From Kosakonia sacchari SP1 (GTDB lineage Bacteria > Pseudomonadota > Gammaproteobacteria > Enterobacterales > Enterobacteriaceae), in assembly GCF_000300455.3 (NCBI RefSeq), contig NZ_CP007215.2, positions 2,790,001 through 2,854,000 of the forward strand: DNA of 64,000 bases, written 5' to 3'. Below are positions 24,066 through 35,309 of the stretch, in pieces (the first letter of the stretch is position 1; every line of letters begins with the position of its first letter). The notes beneath the pieces are model-generated. The model was not told the origin of the DNA. It was given only the letters and a program-made list of their open reading frames with translations, and ran no database searches. Made by a program: the position numbers and the translations under genes.

Positions 24066-24812
24066 TCAGAAGCGGTACGTCACCCCGGTGGACAACAGCC
24101 CGCCCCAGGATTTGTCCACCATCGGGCTGTCTTTGATCTCATCCGACAGATGGGTGTAACGGCCCGAGCCGTACACGGTCCAGCTGTCCGTCAGACGGTA
24201 GCTGACCGTGAGCTCAAGGTACGGGCTCCAGCCATTATCCGGATCGTAGCTTTTCAGCCCGCTGCGACGCGCTTCATCGCGCGACACACCGTAGTAGTAT
24301 TGGTTCAGGTTATCGCTGGCCCACTCAACACCAATGCCCGGCGTGACGCTCAGCGCACCGTTGTTGTAGTTGTACAACCAGCCGATGTCCCACAGAACGC
24401 CGTTGCTGTTATCCAGCACATCGCCCGCCAGCGTGGTGCGCAGGAAACCGTACTCGGTATTGTGGATGTAGGAAAGCCCCGCCATCATCGTCGCTTTACG
24501 GCGATCCAACTGACGCAACTGGTTATTATCACTGTCTTTTGGTTTGAACTCCCATGGGAAGTAAAACGCGGTGATGGAGAGTTTATCCGCCTGGTCATTC
24601 CACAGGTAATAACCGCCGCCTAAGCCGCGAAACCAGAAATTATCACTCTCATAGGTGATAACAGGAACCGGCAGGACACGTTTATCATACTGTTTATACG
24701 GGGATTCAACGACGCCCACGCCAGCGCCCAGTGAAAAGGTATTTTCTGCATTTGCTGCAAAAGCGCAGGACGCGGTCAGCACGCCCAGTGCCACGAGTTT
24801 GATTTTGGTCAC
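24066..24812 (-). CDS. mipA: MltA-interacting protein MipA (OmpV family)
   Basis: Outer-membrane scaffold that binds the lytic transglycosylase MltA and PBP1B in E. coli. The GTG at 24812 gives 248 residues, exactly the E. coli length, and the start (M/V)TKIKLVALGV aligns with MTKLKLLALGV; an in-frame ATG at 24848 would add 12 residues in front of the signal peptide and is rejected. Signal peptide ends near residue 22. The beta-rich mature part keeps WFRGLGGGYYLWND and SPMVDKSWGGLLSTGVTYRF with the terminal Phe of outer-membrane proteins. Confidence 0.94.
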   Translation of the reverse strand: MTKIKLVALGVLTASCAFAANAENTFSLGAGVGVVESPYKQYDKRVLPVPVITYESDNFWFRGLGGGYYLWNDQADKLSITAFYFPWEFKPKDSDNNQLRQLDRRKATMMAGLSYIHNTEYGFLRTTLAGDVLDNSNGVLWDIGWLYNYNNGALSVTPGIGVEWASDNLNQYYYGVSRDEARRSGLKSYDPDNGWSPYLELTVSYRLTDSWTVYGSGRYTHLSDEIKDSPMVDKSWGGLLSTGVTYRF

Positions 24813-25154
24813 AGTCCTTTCTTTCCTGTAGTCAAATAATTGGCGCAAGAAGTTTAACCGCCCGCGCCAGCCTACCCAAATTTTTTTACCTAAACATTAC
24901 AAAAAATCGCAAATTATGTATGCCGATTGCCCTGCCGCAACGAGTGCGGAAAAATGCTTTCGCGCCCCGTTCATCAAGCCTCTTCAACCCTTTCTGGTAA
25001 TAAATGACACGCTGTACATACCGTTACACGGCAGTGCTCATCATCCGTCATAAGGCTGGTATATAGTGTCGCGGAAACAGAGATCAAATTTGTCTGTTAC
25101 GTCAAAAAACAACATATTTTAAACAAATGAATATCAAGTAGTTTTAATTTTATA
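24813..25154. other. Divergent region mipA / dlt-like operon
   Basis: About 340 bases, AT-rich toward the dlt side. A TATAGT -10-like element is at 25062-25067 without a good -35. At 25109-25125 the minus strand reads TGTTTA-AAATA-TGTTGT, resembling a PhoP box (see below). No gene is visible, and mipA appears to keep its own promoter. Confidence 0.4.
25109..25125 (-). promoter_or_regulatory. Possible PhoP box before the dlt-like operon
   Basis: TGTTTAAAATATGTTGT on the minus strand fits the (T/G)GTTTA-N5-(T/G)GTTTA direct repeat with two mismatches in the second half. It lies 30 bases before dltD but reads opposite to it. The tract is AT-rich, so chance is a real alternative. Confidence 0.3.
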
Positions 25155-26294
25155 ATGAAAATCAAAAATACTTTCTGCCTACATTTTTTGATGGCGATTC
25201 TCGCCGTCCTGTTCCTTTGCGTTCATCCGCTGGTGACCCGCTTTGATCCGCCGCTTAAATTCCAGCCGCTGATTAAAGCAATCGACGGCACGGCGAAAGA
25301 GCAGGCGGAAAAAATAGCCACTATTTCTCATGCCCTGCAGGGTAATGCGATTTTTTTCATTGGCGCATCGGAAGTCGCCACCTCAGAAGATGAACCTTAC
25401 GCTGTATATAATTACCTTAATAATGATTTACATCGTAATGTAGTCGCATTTGGCGACAGTTTTGATGACAGCGTCACCCATTTTCTTCTGCTGTCTCGCT
25501 TTAAGAATGACCTTAACGCAAACAGTAAAGTCGTTTTGCTGCTGGCACCCGATAGTTTTTATTCAACCGGCGTGCCTCCTGCTATTTTTGCGAATAATTT
25601 TCCGGCGCCTATTTTTAATCCGTTAATGCAGGATGAACAAACACGCCCATTCCTCGTCAACTACTTACGCCATATCAATAAAAAAGAGACCAGCCATTTA
25701 ACCTTTGAACAAATGAAAATTTCTGGCTGGGACCTGGACAATATCTGGCAAGAAGTCAGTTACGAATTTGCTAATTTCTGCACACTGATTAAAAACGACT
25801 GGCTGGCGATGCTGGATGTTGAAGCGTCGCCAGCACGCCCCTGGCCTGTGCAACCCGCCGTCGACATCACGCCGAACTGGGAACACGAACTGGCCCACGC
25901 CCGCGAGCTGAACGAGGCACGGCAGGAAAGCGCTGACACCTTGTGGATGGACAAAACGGTTTATCAACCCGGCGAAAAGCCAGAAGTCTGGGACGATTCG
26001 CCCGTTGAGCCGGAACAGTTGAAAGCGTTTCGCGCCATGATCACGTTGCTCAAAGAGCGCCACGTTCAGGTGGTGGTGATTATCGATGCGATAAACCGCC
26101 GTGCGGTGCAGAACCCTGAACTGGTGCAACCTGCGGTAACGCAAACCACCGCCATTCTGAAAGAAAACCAGATCCCCTATTTTGATATGTACTCCATGCC
26201 CTATCAGGACGGCTGGAACTGGGATCGTCTGCATCCCACCGATCTGGCATGGGTACCGATGGACCGCTTTATTCTTGAGAGTTTTAAACGATGA
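25155..26294 (+). CDS. dltD: DltD-like membrane-anchored acyl transfer protein
   Basis: First gene of a dlt-like operon. 379 residues with one N-terminal membrane anchor (about 8-28) and a large extracytoplasmic domain. The SGNH-like centre typical of DltD is recognisable: Ser72 in FIGASEV near the start of the domain, and Asp357/His360 in WDRLHPTDLAW at the end. In Gram-positive bacteria DltD completes D-alanyl transfer to teichoic acids outside the membrane. No strong ribosome site precedes the ATG (upstream is TTTTAATTTTATA), so initiation may be weak. Its stop overlaps the dltX start (ATGA). Similarity is at family level. Confidence 0.78.
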   Translation: MKIKNTFCLHFLMAILAVLFLCVHPLVTRFDPPLKFQPLIKAIDGTAKEQAEKIATISHALQGNAIFFIGASEVATSEDEPYAVYNYLNNDLHRNVVAFGDSFDDSVTHFLLLSRFKNDLNANSKVVLLLAPDSFYSTGVPPAIFANNFPAPIFNPLMQDEQTRPFLVNYLRHINKKETSHLTFEQMKISGWDLDNIWQEVSYEFANFCTLIKNDWLAMLDVEASPARPWPVQPAVDITPNWEHELAHARELNEARQESADTLWMDKTVYQPGEKPEVWDDSPVEPEQLKAFRAMITLLKERHVQVVVIIDAINRRAVQNPELVQPAVTQTTAILKENQIPYFDMYSMPYQDGWNWDRLHPTDLAWVPMDRFILESFKR

Positions 26295-26410
26295 AATACG
26301 CAATTCGCCTGTTTTTCCTTTATCTCTTACTGGCGGTCACCGTTATCGCGTGGTCCTCTGTTGATGAAAGCATGAATTTAAAAGTGCACTTTGAATATCA
26401 AAAGTTCTGA
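26291..26410 (+). CDS. dltX: DltX-like 39-residue membrane microprotein
   Basis: Small gene that a 60-codon cutoff would miss. The 39 residues form a single membrane helix (about 4-22) followed by a short tail that ends in Phe34-x-Tyr36-x-x-Phe39 at the very C terminus. Gram-positive DltX proteins, also single-span and encoded in dlt operons, end in the same FxYxxF motif (for example FIYNEF), reported to be needed for D-alanyl transfer. The ATG at 26291 overlaps the dltD stop by four bases; the stop lies seven bases before dltB, and its end contributes the dltB ribosome site (TGAGGA). Confidence 0.85.
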   Translation: MKYAIRLFFLYLLLAVTVIAWSSVDESMNLKVHFEYQKF

Positions 26411-26417
26411 GGAATGA

Positions 26418-27539
26418 ATGATGTACAGCTCCGGAACCTTTTTCTTTTTTCTCTTTTCTTCGGCGTTATTGTTTGCGCTGGTTAACCGCGTGCTGCGCTA
26501 TCGGTTAACTTACTTATCCGCTTTTTCCGTGCTGGCGGCATTTGGCTGGGGATATATATTTCAGGGCGACTATATCGTCCCGGTTGCGGTTTTTATCAGC
26601 TTTTATATTCTCGTCACCTTAAAAGAGAAAGGCTGGTTAAAAACCTGGCAGGCGGTAAGTTTAACGTTAGTGCCTCTGTTTGCAGTGAAATTACATCTGA
26701 ATAACCATTGGGGCATGATCGGCTTATCTTTTATGACCTTCCGCGCTATCGATGTATTGCTCTATCGCAATAAAAAAGATGGCAACAATGTTTTGCACTA
26801 TTTCTGTTACCTGTTTATGCCGTTTATTATTCTGGCCGGCCCGATGTACCGCTGGCGGACATGGATAACGGATATAAATAAACCGCTGTTTACGCTCACG
26901 CGTGAGCAATTTCTCATCGCCGCAGAGCAAATTTTCACCGGTATCGTCCAGAAGTTTTTATTCGCCATGCTGATCGATAACCTGGTGATCCAGGAGTGGA
27001 GCCACCGTCCGTTTACATTCAGTGTTGGCGTGGTGATGTCGCTCGCCTACAGCGCCTATCTCTATTTTGATTTCGCCGGTTACAGCAATATGGCTATCGG
27101 TGCCGCTCGCCTGTTTGGCCTTAATGTTCCGGCAAACTTTAATATGCCGATTCTGGCGAAAAACCCGCAGGATTTCTGGCGTCGTTTCCACATCAGCCTT
27201 TCAGAGTGGCTGCGCGATGTGGTGTTCATGCCGATTTATATGAATTTAATGAAGCTCGACTTTTTCCGTCAGAACAAAACGCTGGCGCAGAATATCGGTA
27301 TTTTCTGCACGCTGTTTTGTATGGGGGCATGGAACGGGCTCGAACGTCACTATGTGATTAGCGGCGCGCTGTTTGGCGCCATTTCTGTGGCGCACAACAT
27401 GCTGCTGTGGTCAGCCAAACGTAGCCCGGCGCTGAATCGCTGGCTGCAATATCCCACGATCCTCTTTTTGGGACGCCTGTTAACGCTGGCAAGCGCTGCG
27501 GCATCTCTTTACATTTTTAGCGGAATGTCACCTCTATGA
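26418..27539 (+). CDS. dltB: DltB-like MBOAT acyltransferase with altered active-site His
   Basis: Multispanning membrane-bound O-acyltransferase, 373 residues. The MBOAT block YFDFAGYSNMAIGAARLFGL...NFN.P....NPQDFWRRFHISLSEWLRD is well kept, including His258 in RRFHISLS. In the Gram-positive system DltB passes D-alanine from DltC across the membrane. The second, catalytic His normally found in the WHG motif is Asn306 here (MGAWNGLERH, codon AAC instead of CAC). Another His, His311, lies five residues on. Either the protein is inactive, or the Gram-negative branch uses another residue. Its stop overlaps the dltA start (ATGA). Confidence 0.82.
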   Translation: MMYSSGTFFFFLFSSALLFALVNRVLRYRLTYLSAFSVLAAFGWGYIFQGDYIVPVAVFISFYILVTLKEKGWLKTWQAVSLTLVPLFAVKLHLNNHWGMIGLSFMTFRAIDVLLYRNKKDGNNVLHYFCYLFMPFIILAGPMYRWRTWITDINKPLFTLTREQFLIAAEQIFTGIVQKFLFAMLIDNLVIQEWSHRPFTFSVGVVMSLAYSAYLYFDFAGYSNMAIGAARLFGLNVPANFNMPILAKNPQDFWRRFHISLSEWLRDVVFMPIYMNLMKLDFFRQNKTLAQNIGIFCTLFCMGAWNGLERHYVISGALFGAISVAHNMLLWSAKRSPALNRWLQYPTILFLGRLLTLASAAASLYIFSGMSPL

Positions 27540-28969
27540 ACCTACACTCTGACCTCCAGGCGCTGCAGGATTTCCTGCGTGCGGCATTACTCGATCCCGC
27601 CCGCCCGCATCAGTTAGCGATAAGCGGCAGCGATGAAGCACTTAACTGGCAACAGCTCTCTGGCGCGGTGACAGACTGGGCCGAACGCTATCAGCGCTGT
27701 CAGCCTTCGCTGGCGACGCCAGTGGTGTTGTACGGCCACCAGCAAGCGGAATTCGCCGTCGCCATCTACAGCTGCCTGCTGCATAACATCCCCTACATTC
27801 CGGTAGATTGCATCTATCCGCAGGAACGACTGAAAGAGATTTGCCATCTCGCCAGCGCACCGTATTACTACGACGTCGCGACACGGCAGTTTATGCCGAC
27901 CGGTGAAATCGGCCAGCCGCTGGCAGAGCCGGATCTGGCCTATATCATGTTTACCTCTGGCAGCACGGGTAAACCGAAAGGCGTACAGATCGGCCGTGAA
28001 AGCGTGTGGCACTTTATGCAGTGGGTGCGTCAGGATTTTGCCTTGCCGGAAGTCCCGGTGCTGATGAACCACGCGGTGTTCAGCTTTGACCTTTCCCTGA
28101 TTCCCTTGCTGGCAAACCTGGCGACCGGCGGCCATATCGTGCTGAACGCCAAAGAGGATATCGCCGCGGAAAACTGGCTTGACCGTCTGAAAAGTAACGC
28201 GGTCTCAGTGTGGGTTTCCACCCCCTCTTTCGCTTACCAGAAGTTGCTCTCACCGCAATTCAACAGTGATTATTTACCCGCGCTTAGCGTGTTTGTATTT
28301 ATCGGCGAAGTGCTCAACAAAGCGCTGGTCAAACAGCTGCGTCGCCGCTTCCCGCAGGCCAAAATCCTCAACTCCTATGGCCCGACCGAAGCGACTATCG
28401 CCACCACCGTTGTCGAAATCACCGACGAAATCCTCGCCAGCGAAAACGATCTGCTGCCGGTTGGCACCATGATGCCAGAGAGCAGAATGGAGATTGCCGC
28501 CGACGGTGAACTGATTATTTGGGGCAAAAACGTAATGCGCGGATACCTCGGCCTGCCGCAAGAGAACGCGGCAAAACTGTTGCACCGCGAAGGCGAAGCC
28601 TGGCGCGGCTACAAAACCGGTGATCTGGGCTACGAAGATGGGCTTATTTACTGCCAGGGCCGCAACGACAGCCAGATTAAGCTCAACGGTTACCGCATCG
28701 AAATTAACGAGATTGAAAACCGCCTGCTGGCGATGTCCGGCATTCGTGAAGCGGTGGTATTACCGCTAATGAAAGCGGGCGGCGGCGTGCTGCGTATCGC
28801 GGCGTTCTGCGTCACCAATCTGGCACCGGACGCGATTAAACATTCACTTTCACAGGTGGTGCCGCCATACATGGTGCCGTCGCAAATCATTATCCAGGAG
28901 GCTTTGCCGCTGAACCCTAACGGCAAAATCGACCGTAAACTGCTGGACACCCATGCCCGCAGCAACTGA
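27536..28969 (+). CDS. dltA: DltA-like carrier-protein ligase (amino acid adenylation)
   Basis: Cytosolic adenylate-forming enzyme that should activate an amino acid with ATP and load it on the carrier protein DltC. 477 residues. Core motifs in order: P-loop-like YIMFTSGSTGKPKGV (136-150), acid-binding FSFDLSLIP (182-190), NSYGPTEAT (279-287), YKTGDLGY, QIKLNGYRIEINEIE, and the C-terminal Lys in LPLNPNGKIDRKLL. The position that in Bacillus DltA is the Cys of FCGE, linked to D-Ala choice, is Ile256 (VFIGEVL). The natural substrate might thus not be D-Ala. Coupled to dltB by ATGA. Confidence 0.85.
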   Translation: MNLHSDLQALQDFLRAALLDPARPHQLAISGSDEALNWQQLSGAVTDWAERYQRCQPSLATPVVLYGHQQAEFAVAIYSCLLHNIPYIPVDCIYPQERLKEICHLASAPYYYDVATRQFMPTGEIGQPLAEPDLAYIMFTSGSTGKPKGVQIGRESVWHFMQWVRQDFALPEVPVLMNHAVFSFDLSLIPLLANLATGGHIVLNAKEDIAAENWLDRLKSNAVSVWVSTPSFAYQKLLSPQFNSDYLPALSVFVFIGEVLNKALVKQLRRRFPQAKILNSYGPTEATIATTVVEITDEILASENDLLPVGTMMPESRMEIAADGELIIWGKNVMRGYLGLPQENAAKLLHREGEAWRGYKTGDLGYEDGLIYCQGRNDSQIKLNGYRIEINEIENRLLAMSGIREAVVLPLMKAGGGVLRIAAFCVTNLAPDAIKHSLSQVVPPYMVPSQIIIQEALPLNPNGKIDRKLLDTHARSN

Positions 28970-28985
28970 GTAGACAGGAAAAATC

Positions 28986-29207
28986 ATGGAACAAGAAATT
29001 CTCGCGCTGTTTGAAAAGATTTTATCCCGCAAAGTGGGCTTTCACGACGAGCTGATTGAGTCCGATATTCTCGACTCCATCCTCGCCGTTGATATGGTGC
29101 TGGAAGTGCAGGACGTTTACGGCTGCATGATCCCGCCAACGGAAGTCGCCAGCGTGCTGAAAACCCCTGCGGACCTCGCGCAATACATTGAAGAGCACCG
29201 CGGCTAA
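28986..29207 (+). CDS. dltC: DltC-like carrier protein
   Basis: Acidic 73-residue acyl/aminoacyl carrier protein with the phosphopantetheine Ser in DILDSILAVD (Ser31). Gram-positive DltC is about 78-80 residues. It follows dltA after 16 bases with AGGAAA before the ATG and closes the operon. A four-helix ACP fold is expected. It needs a 4'-phosphopantetheinyl transferase encoded elsewhere. Confidence 0.85.
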   Translation: MEQEILALFEKILSRKVGFHDELIESDILDSILAVDMVLEVQDVYGCMIPPTEVASVLKTPADLAQYIEEHRG

Positions 29208-29698
29208 CATGTCGTTTTGCGGTGTCGGGCGTTATCTCCTGGCACCGCTTCTTTCGTTTTGCTGGCGACAACCGCCATGGAAATCTTGCCTGTCATCATC
29301 CTTTAACACAGTTCGCGTACTTCTGTTGTCGGTTATCGTTCTGCTCCGATGAAGTGACCATGACGGCGTCACTTTTTCTATACTTGCGATCCCGCACATC
29401 CTGTAAAAATTTACCAACATTCGCCCGATGTAAAATGTTGGCATTTTCCAGCGCAGAAACCCCATATCAAATATAAAAAATCTGTATAAATTCCATCCAA
29501 TAGATATTTAATCCAAATACAGGCCGAAAAAAGCCCCTCTGCCATCAGAATCTTCTTCAGTGATAACTTGATCAAAGCTGGATACACGCTCATAACAAAT
29601 AGGACGGAGCATAATTTTTATCCCGTTGGTTTGCGACGCTAAAAGTGGAAAAACTGATAGCTGTACTGTTCCCACAGATTACGAAAGGACGGCATGCC
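29208..29698. other. Intergenic region dltC / yeaG
   Basis: About 490 bases without a gene. Contains a perfect extended -10 of the RpoS type, CTATACTT, at 29378-29385, about 310 bases before yeaG, and AT-rich DNA at 29460-29630. The segment GTTGGCATTTTCCAGCGC at 29434 resembles a sigma54 promoter but its spacing is off by one. I see no clear terminator after dltC. Confidence 0.45.
29378..29385 (+). promoter_or_regulatory. Candidate RpoS-type -10 element upstream of yeaG
   Basis: CTATACTT matches the sigmaS-preferred extended -10. E. coli yeaGH is induced in stationary phase and nitrogen starvation, which fits, but the distance to yeaG (about 310 bases) would imply a long leader. Confidence 0.35.
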
Positions 29699-32976
<3,278 letters not shown>

Positions 32977-33375
32977 ACCTCCGCAGCCGGGAACCCTTTC
33001 CGGCTGCGTCTCTTCATTGCGCATCTGGGTAAAAAAACGCATTTTGCCGGGCTAATGGATGAATTGCCGTACAAAATAGCGGCTATTTACCCTCTTGCCC
33101 GCGCGTAAATGTGGCACAGTAGTCTCATCGAAACATTTGTGGCACGGCGGGCGTGGATAACGTTTGCGTCGGTGCTGTTGCGCTCAGTTCATCCTGATGA
33201 ACGCATTGAGCCTGGTAGCGTATGGCTACCTTTTGAAAAGAAACTAACAGTACACACAAAAAGCGTTGTTTGTAGTGCTTGTATTTTTTCGCCGCCTCTT
33301 TAAGGCGGCTTTTTTATTTTCATCTCCCGGTGCGTGAATTATTCTTAATCTTCAACGTTTTCATCGGGAGTGAAC
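32977..33375. other. Intergenic region yeaH / yeaK
   Basis: About 400 bases where K-12 carries cdgI (yeaI) and dgcJ (yeaJ). Neither gene is present and I see no remnants of them. The right half is the candidate structured RNA listed at 33110-33320. Confidence 0.5.
33110..33320 (+). ncRNA. Candidate structured non-coding RNA upstream of yeaK
   Basis: The stretch contains a series of hairpins: GTTCATC-CT-GATGAAC, GGTAGC-GTATG-GCTACC, and finally a classic terminator, GCCGCC-TCTTTAA-GGCGGC followed by TTTTTTATTTT at 33291-33320. No convincing ORF spans it; a 64-codon frame (33109-33303) has no ribosome site. A TGTGGCAC direct repeat lies at its left end. It could be an independent small RNA or the leader of yeaK with an attenuator. 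I do not recognise a known family. Confidence 0.4.
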
Positions 33376-33873
33376 ATGTCTGAAATTGCCAGCCGTAACG
33401 TCCACCAGCATTTGATAAACCTGCTTGAACAGCACGACGCGCGCTTTCGCGTTGTTGAACACGAGGCCGTCGGCAAATGCGAGGCCGTCAGTGAAATTCG
33501 CGGTACCGCGCTGGGTCAGGGCGCGAAAGCACTGCTGTGTAAGATCAAAGGTAACGGAGTGAAGAAGCATGTGCTGGCGATCCTGGCCGCCGACTTACAG
33601 GCCGACCTTTCACGCTTAGCGCAGCACTTTGGTGGCAGTAAAGCCTCGCTGGCAAGCCCGGCGGAAGTGGATGAATTGACGGCGTGCGTGTTTGGCGCCA
33701 TTCCCCCGTTCAGCTTTCACCCGGATCTGCACCTGGTTGCCGACCCGGTACTGTTTCAGCGCTTTGATGACATCGCCTTTAACGCCGGATTACTGGAGAA
33801 ATCGGTGATCATGAATACTGGCGACTACCTGCGCATCGCCCAGCCGGAACTGGTGGATTTTCGCCGCGAATAA
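33376..33873 (+). CDS. yeaK: YeaK, YbaK/ProX-type aminoacyl-tRNA editing domain protein
   Basis: Free-standing trans-editing domain related to YbaK, thought to deacylate mischarged tRNA. 165 residues (E. coli 167). The family core FRVVEHEAVGKCEAVSEIRG, GQGAKALLCKIKG with its conserved Lys, and FGAIPPFSFHP are present. I chose the ATG at 33376 with GGGAG five bases before it; an alternative GTG sits two codons earlier. It is preceded by a strong terminator. Confidence 0.93.
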   Translation: MSEIASRNVHQHLINLLEQHDARFRVVEHEAVGKCEAVSEIRGTALGQGAKALLCKIKGNGVKKHVLAILAADLQADLSRLAQHFGGSKASLASPAEVDELTACVFGAIPPFSFHPDLHLVADPVLFQRFDDIAFNAGLLEKSVIMNTGDYLRIAQPELVDFRRE

Positions 33874-33887
33874 CGCGCTTGTCCGGC

Positions 33888-33983
33888 TTACCAGCCGCTT
33901 CTTTCCAGAATCAACACGGAAATCACCAGCCCGGCGGCCAGCGTAAGGAACAGCGCGGTGATAATCAACACATCTGAAGGCAT
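33888..33983 (-). CDS. yoaI: YoaI-like small membrane protein
   Basis: 31-residue single-span protein: MPSDVLIITALFLTLAAGLV then ISVLILERSGW. E. coli YoaI (34 residues, between yeaK and yeaL) has the same pattern and ending (LIERTG). Function unknown; the E. coli protein is a confirmed small membrane protein. No strong ribosome site is visible (GCGAG, 9 bases off). Confidence 0.75.
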   Translation of the reverse strand: MPSDVLIITALFLTLAAGLVISVLILERSGW

Positions 33984-34187
33984 GATGGTAACTCGCAAAA
34001 GCCTGGCAGTGACTAATTCATATCTCCGAATTATGAATCGTTGATGACAATTCAGCCGACTTTTGATTAAAAACTGCCCTTCGCTTTTGGCAACTGCCTG
34101 AAATTGTCTGCCTGCATGAAAAAAGCCTGTTTCATCACTGCTTTATGCGTAGAGTAAACAGGTTTCTTTGTTGGCAAGGAATTTCTG

Positions 34188-34634
34188 ATGTTTGATACCA
34201 CGCTGTTTATTCTGCTGGCGCTCGCGGCGCTGGGTTTTGTCAGCCATAACACCACCGTTGCGGTCTCCATTCTGGTGCTGATCATTGTACGCATCACTCC
34301 ACTCAATACCTTCTTCCCGTGGATTGAAAAACAGGGGCTGACCGTCGGCATTATTATCCTCACCATTGGCGTAATGGCGCCGATTGCCAGCGGTTCATTA
34401 CCGCCCTCGACATTGCTGCACTCTTTTGTGAACTGGAAATCGCTGATTGCGATTGCGGTCGGTATTTTTGTCTCGTGGCTGGGTGGTCGCGGCGTAACAT
34501 TGATGAGTTCACAACCGTCGCTGGTGGCGGGATTACTGGTCGGCACCGTGTTGGGTGTGGCCCTGTTCCGGGGCGTTCCGGTCGGGCCACTGATTGCGGC
34601 AGGGTTAGTTTCGCTGCTAATTGGCCGGCAGTGA
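34188..34634 (+). CDS. yeaL: YeaL, DUF441 inner-membrane protein
   Basis: Hydrophobic protein of 148 residues with four predicted membrane spans, the same length as E. coli YeaL; function unknown. The start [21 protein letters not shown] and the end [19 protein letters not shown] agree with the family. Preceded by AAGGAA. Its 3' end overlaps the convergent permease gene by 18 bases. Confidence 0.95.
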   Translation: MFDTTLFILLALAALGFVSHNTTVAVSILVLIIVRITPLNTFFPWIEKQGLTVGIIILTIGVMAPIASGSLPPSTLLHSFVNWKSLIAIAVGIFVSWLGGRGVTLMSSQPSLVAGLLVGTVLGVALFRGVPVGPLIAAGLVSLLIGRQ

Positions 34635-35309
34635 GTTGTGCCGCTGCCACAGTTTGACCGTGAACTCCAGCGCGCTGCACAGCAGGTAATAGACCAGCCC
34701 GGTAAAGACAAATAGCGCGGCGGGATAGACCTGCACCCGGTTATTCACCTGACCTGCGACAGTCGTCAGTTCCGGTACGTTGACTATAAAAGCCAGCGAC
34801 GTGTCTTTCAGCAGCGCGATAAGCAAACCGATATACGACGGCAACGCGTTGCGTAACGCCTGCGGCAACAGCACCAGCCGCAGGATTTGCGCACTGCCAA
34901 ACCCGCTACTGAGCGCGGCTTCATACTGCCCTTTCGGCAACGCCCCGAGCGCAGCCAGCGTCGAATACATCACCGCCGCCGAGGTAAACCACGCCAGCGC
35001 CAGCGTCACGGTCACCGCACCGGGAAGATCGGCACCGGTTAACCAGGGCAGTAAAAACCACAGCCAGAAGATAACGAAGATCAGCGGAATGCCGCGAATC
35101 AACTCCGCCCAAAGAAAGAGCACTTTGCGTGGCCAGCCGCGAAAGCGCCATGCGCAGCACGCCAGCAGTATACCGCCGGGAAACGCCAGAATCGCCGCGC
35201 CGACAGTCATCATCAGCGATAACAGCACCCCACCCGGCTCGCCCTGCGCCGCCCGCCCCCACAGTAAATAGTCGAGGTTATCGGTGATCACGGTGATATT
35301 AGCGATCAT
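34617..35309 (-). CDS. Polar amino acid ABC transporter permease (second)
   Basis: Inner-membrane permease of the HisM/GltK type, 230 residues with about five spans and the ATPase-contact loop around [28 protein letters not shown] (EAA motif). The ATG at 35309 has GGAGG five bases before it, clearly better than an in-frame ATG at 35327. It overlaps the first permease by 11 bases. Last gene of a four-gene transporter unit inserted between yeaL and nimR; the substrate is probably glutamate, aspartate, glutamine or similar, by family. Confidence 0.88.
   Translation of the reverse strand: MIANITVITDNLDYLLWGRAAQGEPGGVLLSLMMTVGAAILAFPGGILLACCAWRFRGWPRKVLFLWAELIRGIPLIFVIFWLWFLLPWLTGADLPGAVTVTLALAWFTSAAVMYSTLAALGALPKGQYEAALSSGFGSAQILRLVLLPQALRNALPSYIGLLIALLKDTSLAFIVNVPELTTVAGQVNNRVQVYPAALFVFTGLVYYLLCSALEFTVKLWQRHNSLPAN

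Noticed and set aside
29434-29452. Sigma54 promoter upstream of yeaG
   Set aside because: TTGGCA and GC elements are one base out of the strict RpoN spacing.
33109-33303. 64-codon plus frame before yeaK
   Set aside because: No ribosome site; it runs through RNA hairpins and into a terminator stem, so RNA is the better explanation.
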